From: an uncultured Gammaproteobacteria bacterium
GTDB lineage: Bacteria; Pseudomonadota; Gammaproteobacteria; Steroidobacterales; JABDMI01
Assembly: GCA_938039225.1 (NCBI GenBank)
Contig: CALHVH010000238.1
Span: forward strand, 1 to 8,743
Length of the DNA: 8,743 nucleotides
Direction: 5' to 3'
Part shown: piece by piece, positions 1 to 5,774 of the stretch
Position numbering within the stretch: position 1 is the stretch's first letter
Layout of the letters: the number at the start of each line of letters is the position of its first letter
Position numbers and translations under genes: made by a program
The notes under the pieces: model-generated
The model's input: only the letters and a program-made list of their open reading frames with translations
What the model was told of the DNA's origin: nothing
The model's database searches: none

Positions 1-744
1 GACGGCAAGCGCTGTATGGCCGTGATTGCAAATGCCAGCTCTACGGCTACCGGTTTACATGATCCTCTAGTCGCTATGGGTGAGTTCTGTCAAAAGCATA
101 ATCTTTGGTTTCATGTGGATGCTTGTCATGGTGCGACCGCCTTACTGGCTAAAGACGCACAACACTATTTTGATGGTGTAGAAATGGCTGATTCGTTTGT
201 TTGGGATGCCCATAAAATGATGCAAGTTCCAGTCTTGTGTGCTGCAGCATTATTCAAGTCGGCAAAAGATTTAGACGCCGCTTTTCATCAGGAGGCCAGC
301 TATTTGGCTTATGGTGAAAACCGCGAAGGCTATGATTCGATACAACGTGCTGTGGAATGCACCAAGTCATCTTTAAGCTTAAAAATATTCTTAAATATTG
401 CGTTTCGAGGCGAGCGTGCATTGGGTGACTTCGTCAGTGATCGATACGCAATGGCTAAAGTTTTTCACAAACTCTTATCTGCTCGCAAGTACTTTCATGT
501 ACCTTATAAACCAGAAACAAATATTCTATGTTTCCGTTATCAAGGCGAGGATGGTAAAGCCAGTGATGACTTGCAACAAAAAATTCGTTTTGAGATGATG
601 AAACGCAAAGAATTTCATATTACCTCAACCTTAATTAATGGCACACGTTACTTACGTGTGACAATTATGAATAAGTTAACTGATGAGAAAATCTTGACGA
701 GTTTATTAGATAAGATTGAAGTGCTTGCCGTAGAGCTTTCTTAG
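1..744 (+). CDS. PLP-dependent group II amino-acid decarboxylase, C-terminal part (5' cut by window edge)
   Basis: Cytoplasmic pyridoxal-phosphate decarboxylase of the glutamate / 2,4-diaminobutyrate / aspartate (PanP-like) type. The frame is open from base 1 and gives 247 residues; the family is usually 450-550, so about half is missing to the left and the Met at 16 is internal. Seen directly, counting from that Met: the HVDACHGA box with Asp35, which should pair with the PLP ring nitrogen, and WDAHK with Lys67 (bases 214-216), the expected Schiff-base lysine. Later come the family blocks RAVECTKSSLSLK (residues 112-124) and NGTRYLRVTIMN (205-216). Product could be beta-alanine, 1,3-diaminopropane or GABA; the substrate cannot be decided without the N-terminal half. 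The stop overlaps the convergent stop of the next gene by 4 bases (741-744), leaving no room for a terminator between them. Confidence 0.88.
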   Translation, partial: DGKRCMAVIANASSTATGLHDPLVAMGEFCQKHNLWFHVDACHGATALLAKDAQHYFDGVEMADSFVWDAHKMMQVPVLCAAALFKSAKDLDAAFHQEASYLAYGENREGYDSIQRAVECTKSSLSLKIFLNIAFRGERALGDFVSDRYAMAKVFHKLLSARKYFHVPYKPETNILCFRYQGEDGKASDDLQQKIRFEMMKRKEFHITSTLINGTRYLRVTIMNKLTDEKILTSLLDKIEVLAVELS

Positions 745-953
745 GCATCCATGTCTGGAATTAAATCACTTTCTAAACGTTGAATTTGATCTTTAAGTAA
801 TAATTTACGTTTCTTTAAACGCTGTATCAGTAACTGATCAGTGCTGGCGTTGTCATGCAGGGCTCTGATAACCTGATCCAAATCTTGATGCTCAACTCGT
901 AAGAATTTTAAGCGTTCAATATTTTTAAATGTTTCTGTATCTAGCTTGCCCAT
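741..953 (-). CDS. YdcH/DUF465 family small coiled-coil protein
   Basis: A 70-residue, highly charged, almost fully helical protein. The heptad-like run LKKRKLLLKDQIQRLE (residues 45-60) and the ending DLIPDMDA match the YdcH/DUF465 (PF04325) family, whose members are 60-90 residues long and have no firmly assigned function. It has no signal peptide or membrane segment, so it is presumably cytoplasmic. The ATG at 951-953 is the only sensible start, but no good Shine-Dalgarno sequence lies upstream (the preceding bases read GACACATC). A perfect TATAAT sits 35 bases upstream on the same strand. The gene ends inside the last codons of the convergent decarboxylase gene. The call rests on length and sequence style; function is unknown. 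Confidence 0.82.
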   Translation of the reverse strand: MGKLDTETFKNIERLKFLRVEHQDLDQVIRALHDNASTDQLLIQRLKKRKLLLKDQIQRLESDLIPDMDA

Positions 954-988
954 GATGTGTCGATTTTTAGTGTAATTGTTCTTTTTTG

Positions 989-994
989 ATTATA
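989..994 (-). promoter_or_regulatory. -10 box for the YdcH/DUF465 gene
   Basis: The minus strand reads TATAAT exactly at 994-989. Transcription would begin near 982, leaving a leader of roughly 29 bases before the ATG at 953. No convincing -35 hexamer is found 16-18 bases upstream. A TG pair lies close by but one base off the extended -10 position. The surrounding 954-1053 gap is AT-rich and contains nothing else clear. Confidence 0.4.
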
Positions 995-1053
995 ACCATT
1001 TTGTATTAAATATAGCTAATGAATAAGCTATTAAGTTAATAAATAGCCAATTT

Positions 1054-1956
1054 TTACCAAATTTCCCATACGGGAGTAAGCGCCTGAGGTAAAACTTGCG
1101 GTACTCCTAAGTAAACCGTGCCGTTTTTTGGTGCATGAAAATCAGATCCAACCGATGCTGCTAAATTTTGACGTAAAGCAATACCGGTTAAATTTTCTAT
1201 AGCGTTTTTATCCGGGTTGCCCGTAATTACTTCAAGCGCTTGTCCGCCCACTTGTTTAAAGTCACTGCATAATTGTAAAAGTTTTTTACGAGACAGTTGA
1301 TAATGTAAGGGATGGGCTAATACTGCAATGCCCTCAGATTGCACTATGGCGTTGACAGTTTCTTTGATGCTTGGCCATTTAGTGTGAACCGACAAAGGTT
1401 TGCCACTACCTAAATAGCGACTAAAGGCTTGAGCATATTTACTTACTTTGTTCAAAGCCAGCATTGCATTGGCAATGTGTGTACGCGTAAGCGTGGCACC
1501 TGCACTGAGTTCCTCAGCGAGTTGGATAACATCTTGCCAGCCTTTTTTTTCTAACTTAATTTTTAAGCGTTGATTGCGTTCGTTTCTTGCAAACTGTGTG
1601 GCTGTAATTAAGTTTTTTATGTATGGACTTTGTGGGTCGATGTTGAGGGCTACTATGTGTACGGTCATCCCTCTACCATCATCTTGTAAATTAATTCCGT
1701 TTGTTGCATTCCATCTTGAAGAAAACTCTACCGAAGGTATTAATTGTAAAGTTGAGCTTAACTTTTGAAGATGCAGATGAGCAATCTCAAAACCCTTAAG
1801 CGTATCATGATCACTCAAAGCTAAATGTGTGATGCCATACTCAATTGCGGTATCAATTAACTCTTGTGGAGTTAGGCTACCATCCGATGCAGTGCTATGC
1901 GTGTGTAAATCATAGCCTTGAGTATTTTTAGAAAAAATTTCACTTTGTAATGGCAT
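1054..1956 (-). CDS. rnm: PHP-domain phosphoesterase, RNase AM / 3',5'-nucleoside bisphosphate phosphatase (YciV/Rnm family)
   Basis: A 300-residue cytoplasmic metal-dependent phosphoesterase; E. coli YciV/Rnm is about 293. The family removes 5' nucleotides from short RNA substrates, including rRNA 5' ends, and dephosphorylates pAp-type 3',5'-bisphosphates. The full PHP metal-ligand set is visible: DLHTHSTASDG (His18, His20, Asp25), SDHDT (Asp49, His50), PSVEFSS (Glu77), VHIVALNID (His100), TRTHIANAML (His160), VLAHPLHY (His215) and GSDFHAP (Asp272, His274). The C-terminal VWEIW also resembles the E. coli protein's VWQLWEQ end. Oddity: residues about 83-98, between Glu77 and His100, form a polar Asn/Gly/Asp-rich insert of roughly a dozen residues absent from E. 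coli YciV. The gene starts 9 bases after the DUF3301 stop, has no strong Shine-Dalgarno, and is probably cotranscribed and translationally coupled. No clear terminator follows. Confidence 0.92.
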   Translation of the reverse strand: MPLQSEIFSKNTQGYDLHTHSTASDGSLTPQELIDTAIEYGITHLALSDHDTLKGFEIAHLHLQKLSSTLQLIPSVEFSSRWNATNGINLQDDGRGMTVHIVALNIDPQSPYIKNLITATQFARNERNQRLKIKLEKKGWQDVIQLAEELSAGATLTRTHIANAMLALNKVSKYAQAFSRYLGSGKPLSVHTKWPSIKETVNAIVQSEGIAVLAHPLHYQLSRKKLLQLCSDFKQVGGQALEVITGNPDKNAIENLTGIALRQNLAASVGSDFHAPKNGTVYLGVPQVLPQALTPVWEIW

Positions 1957-1965
1957 GTTAAATAA

Positions 1966-2304
1966 TCACTGAATGTTTTCTGCTGCTAAACCCACGGCGG
2001 TGAGTTGGGTGCCATGCATTACTATAAAGCCGGTTTTACGAGAATCCTCTATGGTTTCACTTACTTCCGGCATGTAATCGAAGGCATAGTAACGTTGCAT
2101 ACGAATTTCATCTTCTTTATTTCTTTTTGGCCATAGTTTTTGAAATACCACCGTACCATCTAAAAACTGCACATTATTTTGTCGACAAACTTGCTGGGCA
2201 ATATTATTAGCGATAACGCGGCAACGAGCTTGATCCCATAGTAAAAGTGCAAAACCAGCGATGGCTATAAGCATAAATAAATAAGGTAAGTTACTGTTCC
2301 ACAT
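1966..2304 (-). CDS. DUF3301 family membrane-anchored protein
   Basis: A 112-residue protein with one N-terminal hydrophobic helix (about residues 6-24, PYLFMLIAIAGFALLLW) followed by a soluble part. The pattern CRVIANNIAQQVCRQNNVQFLDGTVVF, then a conserved basic stretch, then RYYAFDY and a late GFIVMHGTQL strand is that of the DUF3301 family of gammaproteobacteria, whose function is unknown. The positive charges after the helix suggest the bulk lies in the cytoplasm. It is the first gene of a minus-strand pair with the PHP phosphoesterase, 9 bases apart. The start ATG (2302-2304) has only a poor ribosome binding site (AAAGA). Its promoter should lie in 2305-2400, but none stands out. Confidence 0.82.
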   Translation of the reverse strand: MWNSNLPYLFMLIAIAGFALLLWDQARCRVIANNIAQQVCRQNNVQFLDGTVVFQKLWPKRNKEDEIRMQRYYAFDYMPEVSETIEDSRKTGFIVMHGTQLTAVGLAAENIQ

Positions 2305-2388
2305 AGATTTTTGTCTTTAAAGTATGGTTTATTATTGTGAACAAGTAATGAGTTCATCCATTATTCAGATAAAGATTGGTATAAACAA

Positions 2389-2435
2389 TGAATTATTCAA
2401 TGGCAATTAAGTCAGAGAATTAAAATTTATTGCCA
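2389..2435. repeat. Operator-like dyads in the divergent control region
   Basis: The 210-base gap between the divergent DUF3301 and chalcone-isomerase-like genes holds two dyads. TGAATTATTCA (2389-2399) is a perfect 5+1+5 palindrome. TGGCAAT (2401-2407) and ATTGCCA (2429-2435) are perfect inverted arms 28 bases apart. ATTATTCA also recurs as a direct repeat at 2360-2367 and 2392-2399, 32 bases or about three helical turns apart. Both dyads lie just upstream of the predicted plus-strand promoter. They could be regulator binding sites, but chance is possible in AT-rich DNA. Confidence 0.3.
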
Positions 2436-2454
2436 CAAGCGGGTATTATACTGC

Positions 2455-2483
2455 TTAAGCAATCACAATAATTTTGCTAGAAT
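2455..2483 (+). promoter_or_regulatory. Extended -10 promoter of the chalcone-isomerase-like gene
   Basis: TGCTAGAAT at 2475-2483 is an extended -10 element (TG, one base, TAGAAT, five of six to consensus). A weak -35, TTAAGC (2455-2460), is spaced exactly 17 bases away. Transcription would start near 2490, giving a leader of about 25 bases that includes the GAGG ribosome binding site at 2503-2506. Confidence 0.5.
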
Positions 2484-2514
2484 CACAAATACTGTAGTTT
2501 ATGAGGTAAACACC

Positions 2515-3066
2515 ATGAAAAAAATCGTCCTAACATTGTTAACCAGCTTATTTATGCTTTCAGGTGTTCAAGCCGCCACACTCTATGGTGTTGATGTTGC
2601 AGAGACTACAACACTTGCTGGCCAAGAATTGGTACTTAATGGTGTTGGTATCCGTAAAAAGGGTCCTTTCAAAGTCTATCTGGGTGCTTTGTATGTTGGT
2701 ACTAAGGCGAAAACTTCAGATGTAATTCTTCAAGATCAAGGTGCTAAACGAGTGCAGTTAAATATACTGCGTAATTTATCTAAAAAGAAAATCGTTGGAG
2801 CGATTGTTGATGGTTTTAGAGCGAATACCTCTGATATGGCCTCTATTCAAGCACGTGTTGATGAATTTATAAATTATATGGATAAGGTTAAAAAGGGCGA
2901 TAATCTGCAATTTGATTTTGTGCCCGAAGTAGGTACAAGTATTATCATTAATGGTGAAAATAAAGGAACCATAGTTGGTAAGGATTTCTTTGATGCCTTA
3001 ATGAAAGTATGGTTAGGTGATAATCCTGCTGACCCACGTTTGAAAGCGGCAATGTTAGGTGGCTAA
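2515..3066 (+). CDS. Exported chalcone-isomerase-like protein
   Basis: A 183-residue protein. Residues 1-20 form a classical Sec signal peptide (MKK, hydrophobic core, cleavage after VQA, mature start ATLYG), so the protein is periplasmic. The mature part has the bacterial chalcone-isomerase-like pattern (PF16036-type): LNGVGIRKKGPFKVYLGALY at residues 41-60, then a long helical middle and a late strand pair, TSIIINGENKGTIVGKDFFD. These bacterial proteins are thought to share the fold of plant chalcone isomerase and fatty-acid-binding relatives; a flavonoid isomerase activity is not expected, and ligand binding is a guess. The ATG is well supported by GAGG 8 bases upstream and by the signal peptide beginning there. 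The gene is monocistronic: it has its own promoter, and a terminator follows 20 bases after the stop. Confidence 0.88.
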   Translation: MKKIVLTLLTSLFMLSGVQAATLYGVDVAETTTLAGQELVLNGVGIRKKGPFKVYLGALYVGTKAKTSDVILQDQGAKRVQLNILRNLSKKKIVGAIVDGFRANTSDMASIQARVDEFINYMDKVKKGDNLQFDFVPEVGTSIIINGENKGTIVGKDFFDALMKVWLGDNPADPRLKAAMLGG

Positions 3067-3086
3067 ACTTAATATGCTATTAATTT

Positions 3087-3117
3087 AAAATGCCGGCCTT
3101 GTGTCGGCATTTTTTTT
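3087..3117 (+). terminator. Rho-independent terminator after the chalcone-isomerase-like gene
   Basis: AAAATGCCG (3087-3095) pairs with CGGCATTTT (3105-3113) around a 9-base loop. The downstream arm runs straight into an unbroken T run to 3117. It lies 20 bases after the stop codon. Confidence 0.88.
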
Positions 3118-3144
3118 GGGCTTGTGTTAATCTTTATTTATTAT
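3116..3144 (+). promoter_or_regulatory. Possible promoter of the DUF2306-carboxyltransferase unit
   Basis: TTGGGC (3116-3121) and TATTAT (3139-3144) are separated by 17 bases. The -35 begins in the tail of the preceding terminator. This would give a leader of about 17 bases before the ATG at 3167. Both hexamers are imperfect, so this is a candidate only. Confidence 0.3.
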
Positions 3145-3166
3145 TGATTTAATTTAAAGGTTAAGA

Positions 3167-3553
3167 ATGACTTATTTACAATTGGCATACCTACATGTAG
3201 GTACCGTTATTCCTGCGTTTTTCATAGGAACTTATATATTAATTGTTCGTAAGGGCACGTCAAGACATAAGTTGTTAGGTAAGATTTATGTGACTTTAAT
3301 GCTAATCACGGCGTTTATAACTTTGTTTATGCCAGCCATGGTTGGTCCTTCATTCTTAAACCATTTTGGTTTTATTCATTTATTGAGTTTATTGGTTTTT
3401 GTAACCGTCCCTAGAGCCATTTTGGCTATTCGTAGAGGCGATGTTGCAACTCATAAAAAGCATATGTTAGGGATGTATATCGGTGCCTTATTAATTGCGG
3501 GCGCTTTGGCAATGATGCCAGGTCGTTTGATGCACTTATGGATATTTGGATAA
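3167..3553 (+). CDS. DUF2306 family inner-membrane protein
   Basis: A 128-residue protein with four predicted membrane helices: about residues 5-27, 38-58, 67-87 and 99-120. It is rich in family-type histidines at or near helix ends: His10, His34 in the SRHKLLGKIYV turn, His71 in GFIHLLSL, and His96/His99 in THKKHMLGMY. A PGR motif closes the last helix. This is the DUF2306 (PF10067) pattern; the histidine layout resembles heme- or metal-binding membrane proteins, but no function is established. TAAAGG (3155-3160), 6 bases before the ATG, supports the start. The gene is followed after only 4 bases by the carboxyltransferase, suggesting one transcript and translational coupling. Whether the two proteins act together is unknown. 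Confidence 0.83.
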   Translation: MTYLQLAYLHVGTVIPAFFIGTYILIVRKGTSRHKLLGKIYVTLMLITAFITLFMPAMVGPSFLNHFGFIHLLSLLVFVTVPRAILAIRRGDVATHKKHMLGMYIGALLIAGALAMMPGRLMHLWIFG

Positions 3554-3557
3554 GACT

Positions 3558-5054
3558 ATGACTGATGAAGCTTTTCAGGAACGCAGGAATAAAACCCTTG
3601 ATACCCAGCGTACAACAGCAGTAAAAAAAAGACATAGCAAAGGTTATAGAACTGCACGTGAAAATTTGCATGCGCTTGTAGATGCCGGTTCGTTTATTGA
3701 ATATGGTCAATTGGCCATTGCCGCACAGAGAAATCGTAGAGAGATAAATGATTTAATCGAGAATACGCCAGCGGATGGTATTCTCACAGGCTTAGCCACG
3801 GTAAACGCTTCTGAGTTTCCCAATACAAATACTCAAACGGCTATTGTTGTAAACGATTACAGCGTATTAGCTGGCACCCAAGGTTATTTTCACCACCAAA
3901 AACTGGATAGAATTTTAGACCTTGCCGAAAAAGGCAAAACTCCAGTTATTATGTATACCGAAGGCGGTGGCGGACGCCCAGGTGATACTGATGTAACCAC
4001 TCAAATTGCAGGATTGAACATCACTTCTTTTGCAGCCTGGGCAGGATTAGGTGGGCAGGTACCTCGAATCGCAGTGGCCAATGGTTATTGCTTTGCTGGA
4101 AATGCGGCCTTATTTGGCTGTGCTGATATTCGAATTGCAACAAAGACCTCTTGGATCGGTATGGCAGGTCCTGCCATGATCGAAGGAGGAGGCTTAGGAT
4201 CCTTTAAACCCACAGAAATTGGACCAATAGAGGTCCATACCAAAAATGGCGTGGTGCATATCGTTGCTGATGATGAACAAGACGCTAGCCGATTAGCAAA
4301 AAAAGTTCTTTCCTATTTTCAGGGCTCAGTAACAGAATGGAAAAGTCCAAAGCAAGAAGCTATCGCAACGCTTCTGCCACAGGATAGACGCTTTGTTTAC
4401 GATGTTAGAAAAATTATTAATACACTTGCCGATGCCGAATCGTTTACTGAGTTACAAGCACATTTTGGCTCAGGGATTATTAATGGCTTTATCCGCATTG
4501 AGGGTAAGCCGTTTGGAATTATCTGTAATGATTGTAAAGTATTGGGTGGGGCTATTGATGCTGAAGCGGCCGAAAAAACGGCAGCATTTTTAAGTCTATG
4601 TAATGACTTTGGTCTCCCAGTGGTTTCTTTGTGTGACACTCCAGGATTTATGGTTGGGCCTGATAGTGAAACCCAAGCAGCAGTGAAAAAGACTTCAGAA
4701 CTGTTTACAGCCGGAGCAAAGTTGAGTGTACCAATAGTCACTATTTTTCTAAGAAAAGCCTATGGTTTGGGTGCAATGGCAATGGCCGGTGGATCGTTTG
4801 TAAGGCCTATTTATAGTGCTTCTTGGCCGACTGGAGAATTTGGCGGTATGGGTTTAGAAGGAGCTGTGCGTTTAGGTTTTAAAAAAGAATTGGCCGCTGT
4901 TGAAGATGAAGCAGAACGACAAAAACTCTTTGATGAATTACTTGCACAAGCCTATGCCAAAGGACAAGCGATAGAAGCGGCTGCTTATCTAGAAATCGAT
5001 GCTGTTATTTTACCTGAGGAAACTAGAAAGGTAATTTTACAAGCATTTAATTAA
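3558..5054 (+). CDS. Acyl-CoA carboxylase carboxyltransferase (beta) subunit
   Basis: A 498-residue cytoplasmic enzyme of the carboxyl_trans family (PF01039), close to the 510-540 of propionyl-, acetyl- or methylcrotonyl-CoA carboxylase beta chains. It should transfer a carboxyl group from biotin to an acyl-CoA. Numbering from the ATG at 3558, both crotonase-like halves are present. The N-half has YTEGGGGRPGDTD (residues 133-145) and GYCFAGNAALFGCADIR (176-192). The C-half has CDTPGFMVGPDSE (359-371), AKLSVPIVT (387-395), RKAYGLGAMAM (399-409) and WPTGEFGGMG (423-432). The closing AVILPEETR matches the family's conserved end. Glycine-rich oxyanion loops look intact in both halves, so it should be active. 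Acyl specificity cannot be read. No biotin carboxylase or biotin carrier gene is within reach. The ATG sits 4 bases after the DUF2306 stop; an alternative TTG at 3546 would overlap that gene and has no better ribosome site. No clear terminator follows immediately. Confidence 0.9.
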   Translation: MTDEAFQERRNKTLDTQRTTAVKKRHSKGYRTARENLHALVDAGSFIEYGQLAIAAQRNRREINDLIENTPADGILTGLATVNASEFPNTNTQTAIVVNDYSVLAGTQGYFHHQKLDRILDLAEKGKTPVIMYTEGGGGRPGDTDVTTQIAGLNITSFAAWAGLGGQVPRIAVANGYCFAGNAALFGCADIRIATKTSWIGMAGPAMIEGGGLGSFKPTEIGPIEVHTKNGVVHIVADDEQDASRLAKKVLSYFQGSVTEWKSPKQEAIATLLPQDRRFVYDVRKIINTLADAESFTELQAHFGSGIINGFIRIEGKPFGIICNDCKVLGGAIDAEAAEKTAAFLSLCNDFGLPVVSLCDTPGFMVGPDSETQAAVKKTSELFTAGAKLSVPIVTIFLRKAYGLGAMAMAGGSFVRPIYSASWPTGEFGGMGLEGAVRLGFKKELAAVEDEAERQKLFDELLAQAYAKGQAIEAAAYLEIDAVILPEETRKVILQAFN

Positions 5055-5161
5055 TTTGTGCGTTAGCAATGCGTGAATCAATTTAGTAATCGCCAATTAT
5101 TTTAAATTTTTTGACACTGAATCTAAATATTTTTTTCATCAAAAGAGACTCTAAGATCAGC

Positions 5162-5196
5162 TAAAAAGGAATTGGTTTTTATTGAAACTAATTCCT
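5162..5196 (-). terminator. Strong AT-rich hairpin, terminator-like on the minus strand
   Basis: AGGAATTGGTTT (5167-5178) and AAACTAATTCCT (5185-5196) form a 12-pair stem with one G-U pair (on the plus strand) and a 6-base loop. Read on the minus strand, the stem is followed directly by TTTTTAG; on the plus strand there is no T run. No minus-strand gene feeds into it, so it may instead be a stem in the carboxyltransferase 3' region or in an unrecognised RNA. Confidence 0.35.
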
Positions 5197-5470
5197 GTTG
5201 ATTTAACATATTCCAAAAAAGTGACTGAAAATTAGCAACTTAGCTGAGGGTGTTTTTTTAAGATTTGGCAATTTTATGACAGCGCTATCATTTTTTCTTG
5301 AAAAATGTCTCGGACAAAAATATTTCTAGCTAAGCCTCTGTTTTTAATAATGAAATTTTTCTTCGGTTCTCGTCTTGAATGTCCAAGAATTTCGGTGTTA
5401 ATATCGATAAACATTAGAAATATTCAGTTTTTAATGTAGCTGAAAATCCGTATATATCTGCCTATTGATG

Positions 5471-5502
5471 TGCTTAATAATTCTCTTAAGCAAGCTTTTT
5501 TT
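5471..5502 (+). terminator. Terminator-like hairpin with T tract inside the gap
   Basis: TGCTTAA (5471-5477) and TTAAGCA (5486-5492) make a 7-bp stem with an 8-base loop, then AGC and seven T residues (5496-5502). It lies 417 bases after the carboxyltransferase stop. It would end either a long 3' untranslated region or a short non-coding transcript starting in the gap. The stem is AT-rich and weak. Confidence 0.4.
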
Positions 5503-5528
5503 CTAAAAATCAAGTTCGTAGAGCAGTG

Positions 5529-5567
5529 TGAATGACAAACGTTCTGGTGGGAGTAGTTTGCCATTCA
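5529..5567. repeat. Inverted repeat with G-rich loop
   Basis: GAATGACAAAC (5530-5540) faces GTTTGCCATTC (5556-5566) with a single mismatch. The outer pair 5529/5567 extends it to 12 base steps, around a 15-base loop reading GTTCTGGTGGGAGTA. It lies about 200 bases upstream of the LPMO start. It could be an RNA structure or a binding site; nothing in the sequence decides between them. Confidence 0.4.
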
Positions 5568-5721
5568 TCAATACCGATTTGTATACAGATTTAAGAAATT
5601 GTAATTCTAAATTTCATCAATTCCTTCCCTTTGTTTTATTGGCTAAGTAACGGAGTGCTTGGGTAGTATTTTGCAGGAGTCATAGACTCAGTAAACACTA
5701 AATTGTGAAAGGTATTTCATT

Positions 5722-5760
5722 ATGCAATTGAGTATTTCGTTTATTGCAGTCATCAATTAA
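5722..5760 (+). CDS. Candidate 12-residue leader mini-ORF upstream of the LPMO
   Basis: ATG to TAA encoding MQLSISFIAVIN. AAAGG (5708-5712), 9 bases before the ATG, is a usable ribosome binding site. The stop is 14 bases before the LPMO ATG, and the LPMO ribosome site (AGAGG, 5763-5767) begins only 3 bases after it. Ribosomes finishing the mini-ORF would therefore sit over the LPMO start region, which is the layout of translationally coupled leader peptides. The peptide has no run of one amino acid of the attenuation kind. It may be a chance ORF. Confidence 0.25.
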   Translation: MQLSISFIAVIN

Positions 5761-5774
5761 TCAGAGGTAATATT

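Larger units (their letters stand above)
5055..5774. other. 720-base AT-rich gap upstream of the LPMO gene, no substantial gene seen
   Basis: This is the longest non-coding stretch in the window and clearly richer in A+T than the genes: bases 5101-5160 hold 14 G/C of 60, against 28 of 60 at 6481-6540 in the LPMO gene. All frames are short. It contains several hairpins, listed separately (5162-5196, 5471-5502, 5529-5567), a small CATTTTT/AAAAATG hairpin at 5289-5307, and the inverted words TCAGCTAA (5157-5164) and TTAGCTGA (5240-5247). A consensus TTGACA occurs at 5111-5116 but has no matching -10. TTGGCA (5265-5270) with TATCAT (5286-5291) has only a 15-base spacer. The LPMO promoter should be in the right part, but I cannot place it. 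Confidence 0.6.

Noticed and set aside
1026..1048. AGCTATT/AATAGCC inverted pair as a terminator for the PHP gene
   Set aside because: The stem is six pairs plus a wobble, with no T run following on the minus strand.
3546..3557. Upstream TTG start for the carboxyltransferase, adding four residues
   Set aside because: It would overlap the DUF2306 gene, uses a rarer start codon and has no better ribosome site than the ATG at 3558.
3426..3710. 94-codon minus-strand ORF across the DUF2306/carboxyltransferase junction
   Set aside because: It is antisense to two well-supported genes, with Ser/Ile/Cys-rich composition and no recognisable motif.
4397..4741. 114-codon minus-strand ORF inside the carboxyltransferase gene
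   Set aside because: It lies opposite the strongly conserved C-half motifs of the carboxyltransferase; an antisense shadow.
5424..5564. 46-codon minus-strand ORF in the gap before the LPMO
   Set aside because: It has no ribosome binding site or recognisable motif, and it starts inside an inverted repeat. It also overlaps, in a different frame, the better-looking stretch at 5503-5613.
5677..5689. GAGTC-ATA-GACTC palindrome upstream of the LPMO
   Set aside because: Five-base arms with a 3-base loop are expected by chance in a 720-base gap; no promoter aligns with it.
5703..5720. CRP-like site (TGTGA half) before the LPMO
   Set aside because: Only the left half matches; the right half reads TTTCA instead of TCACA.
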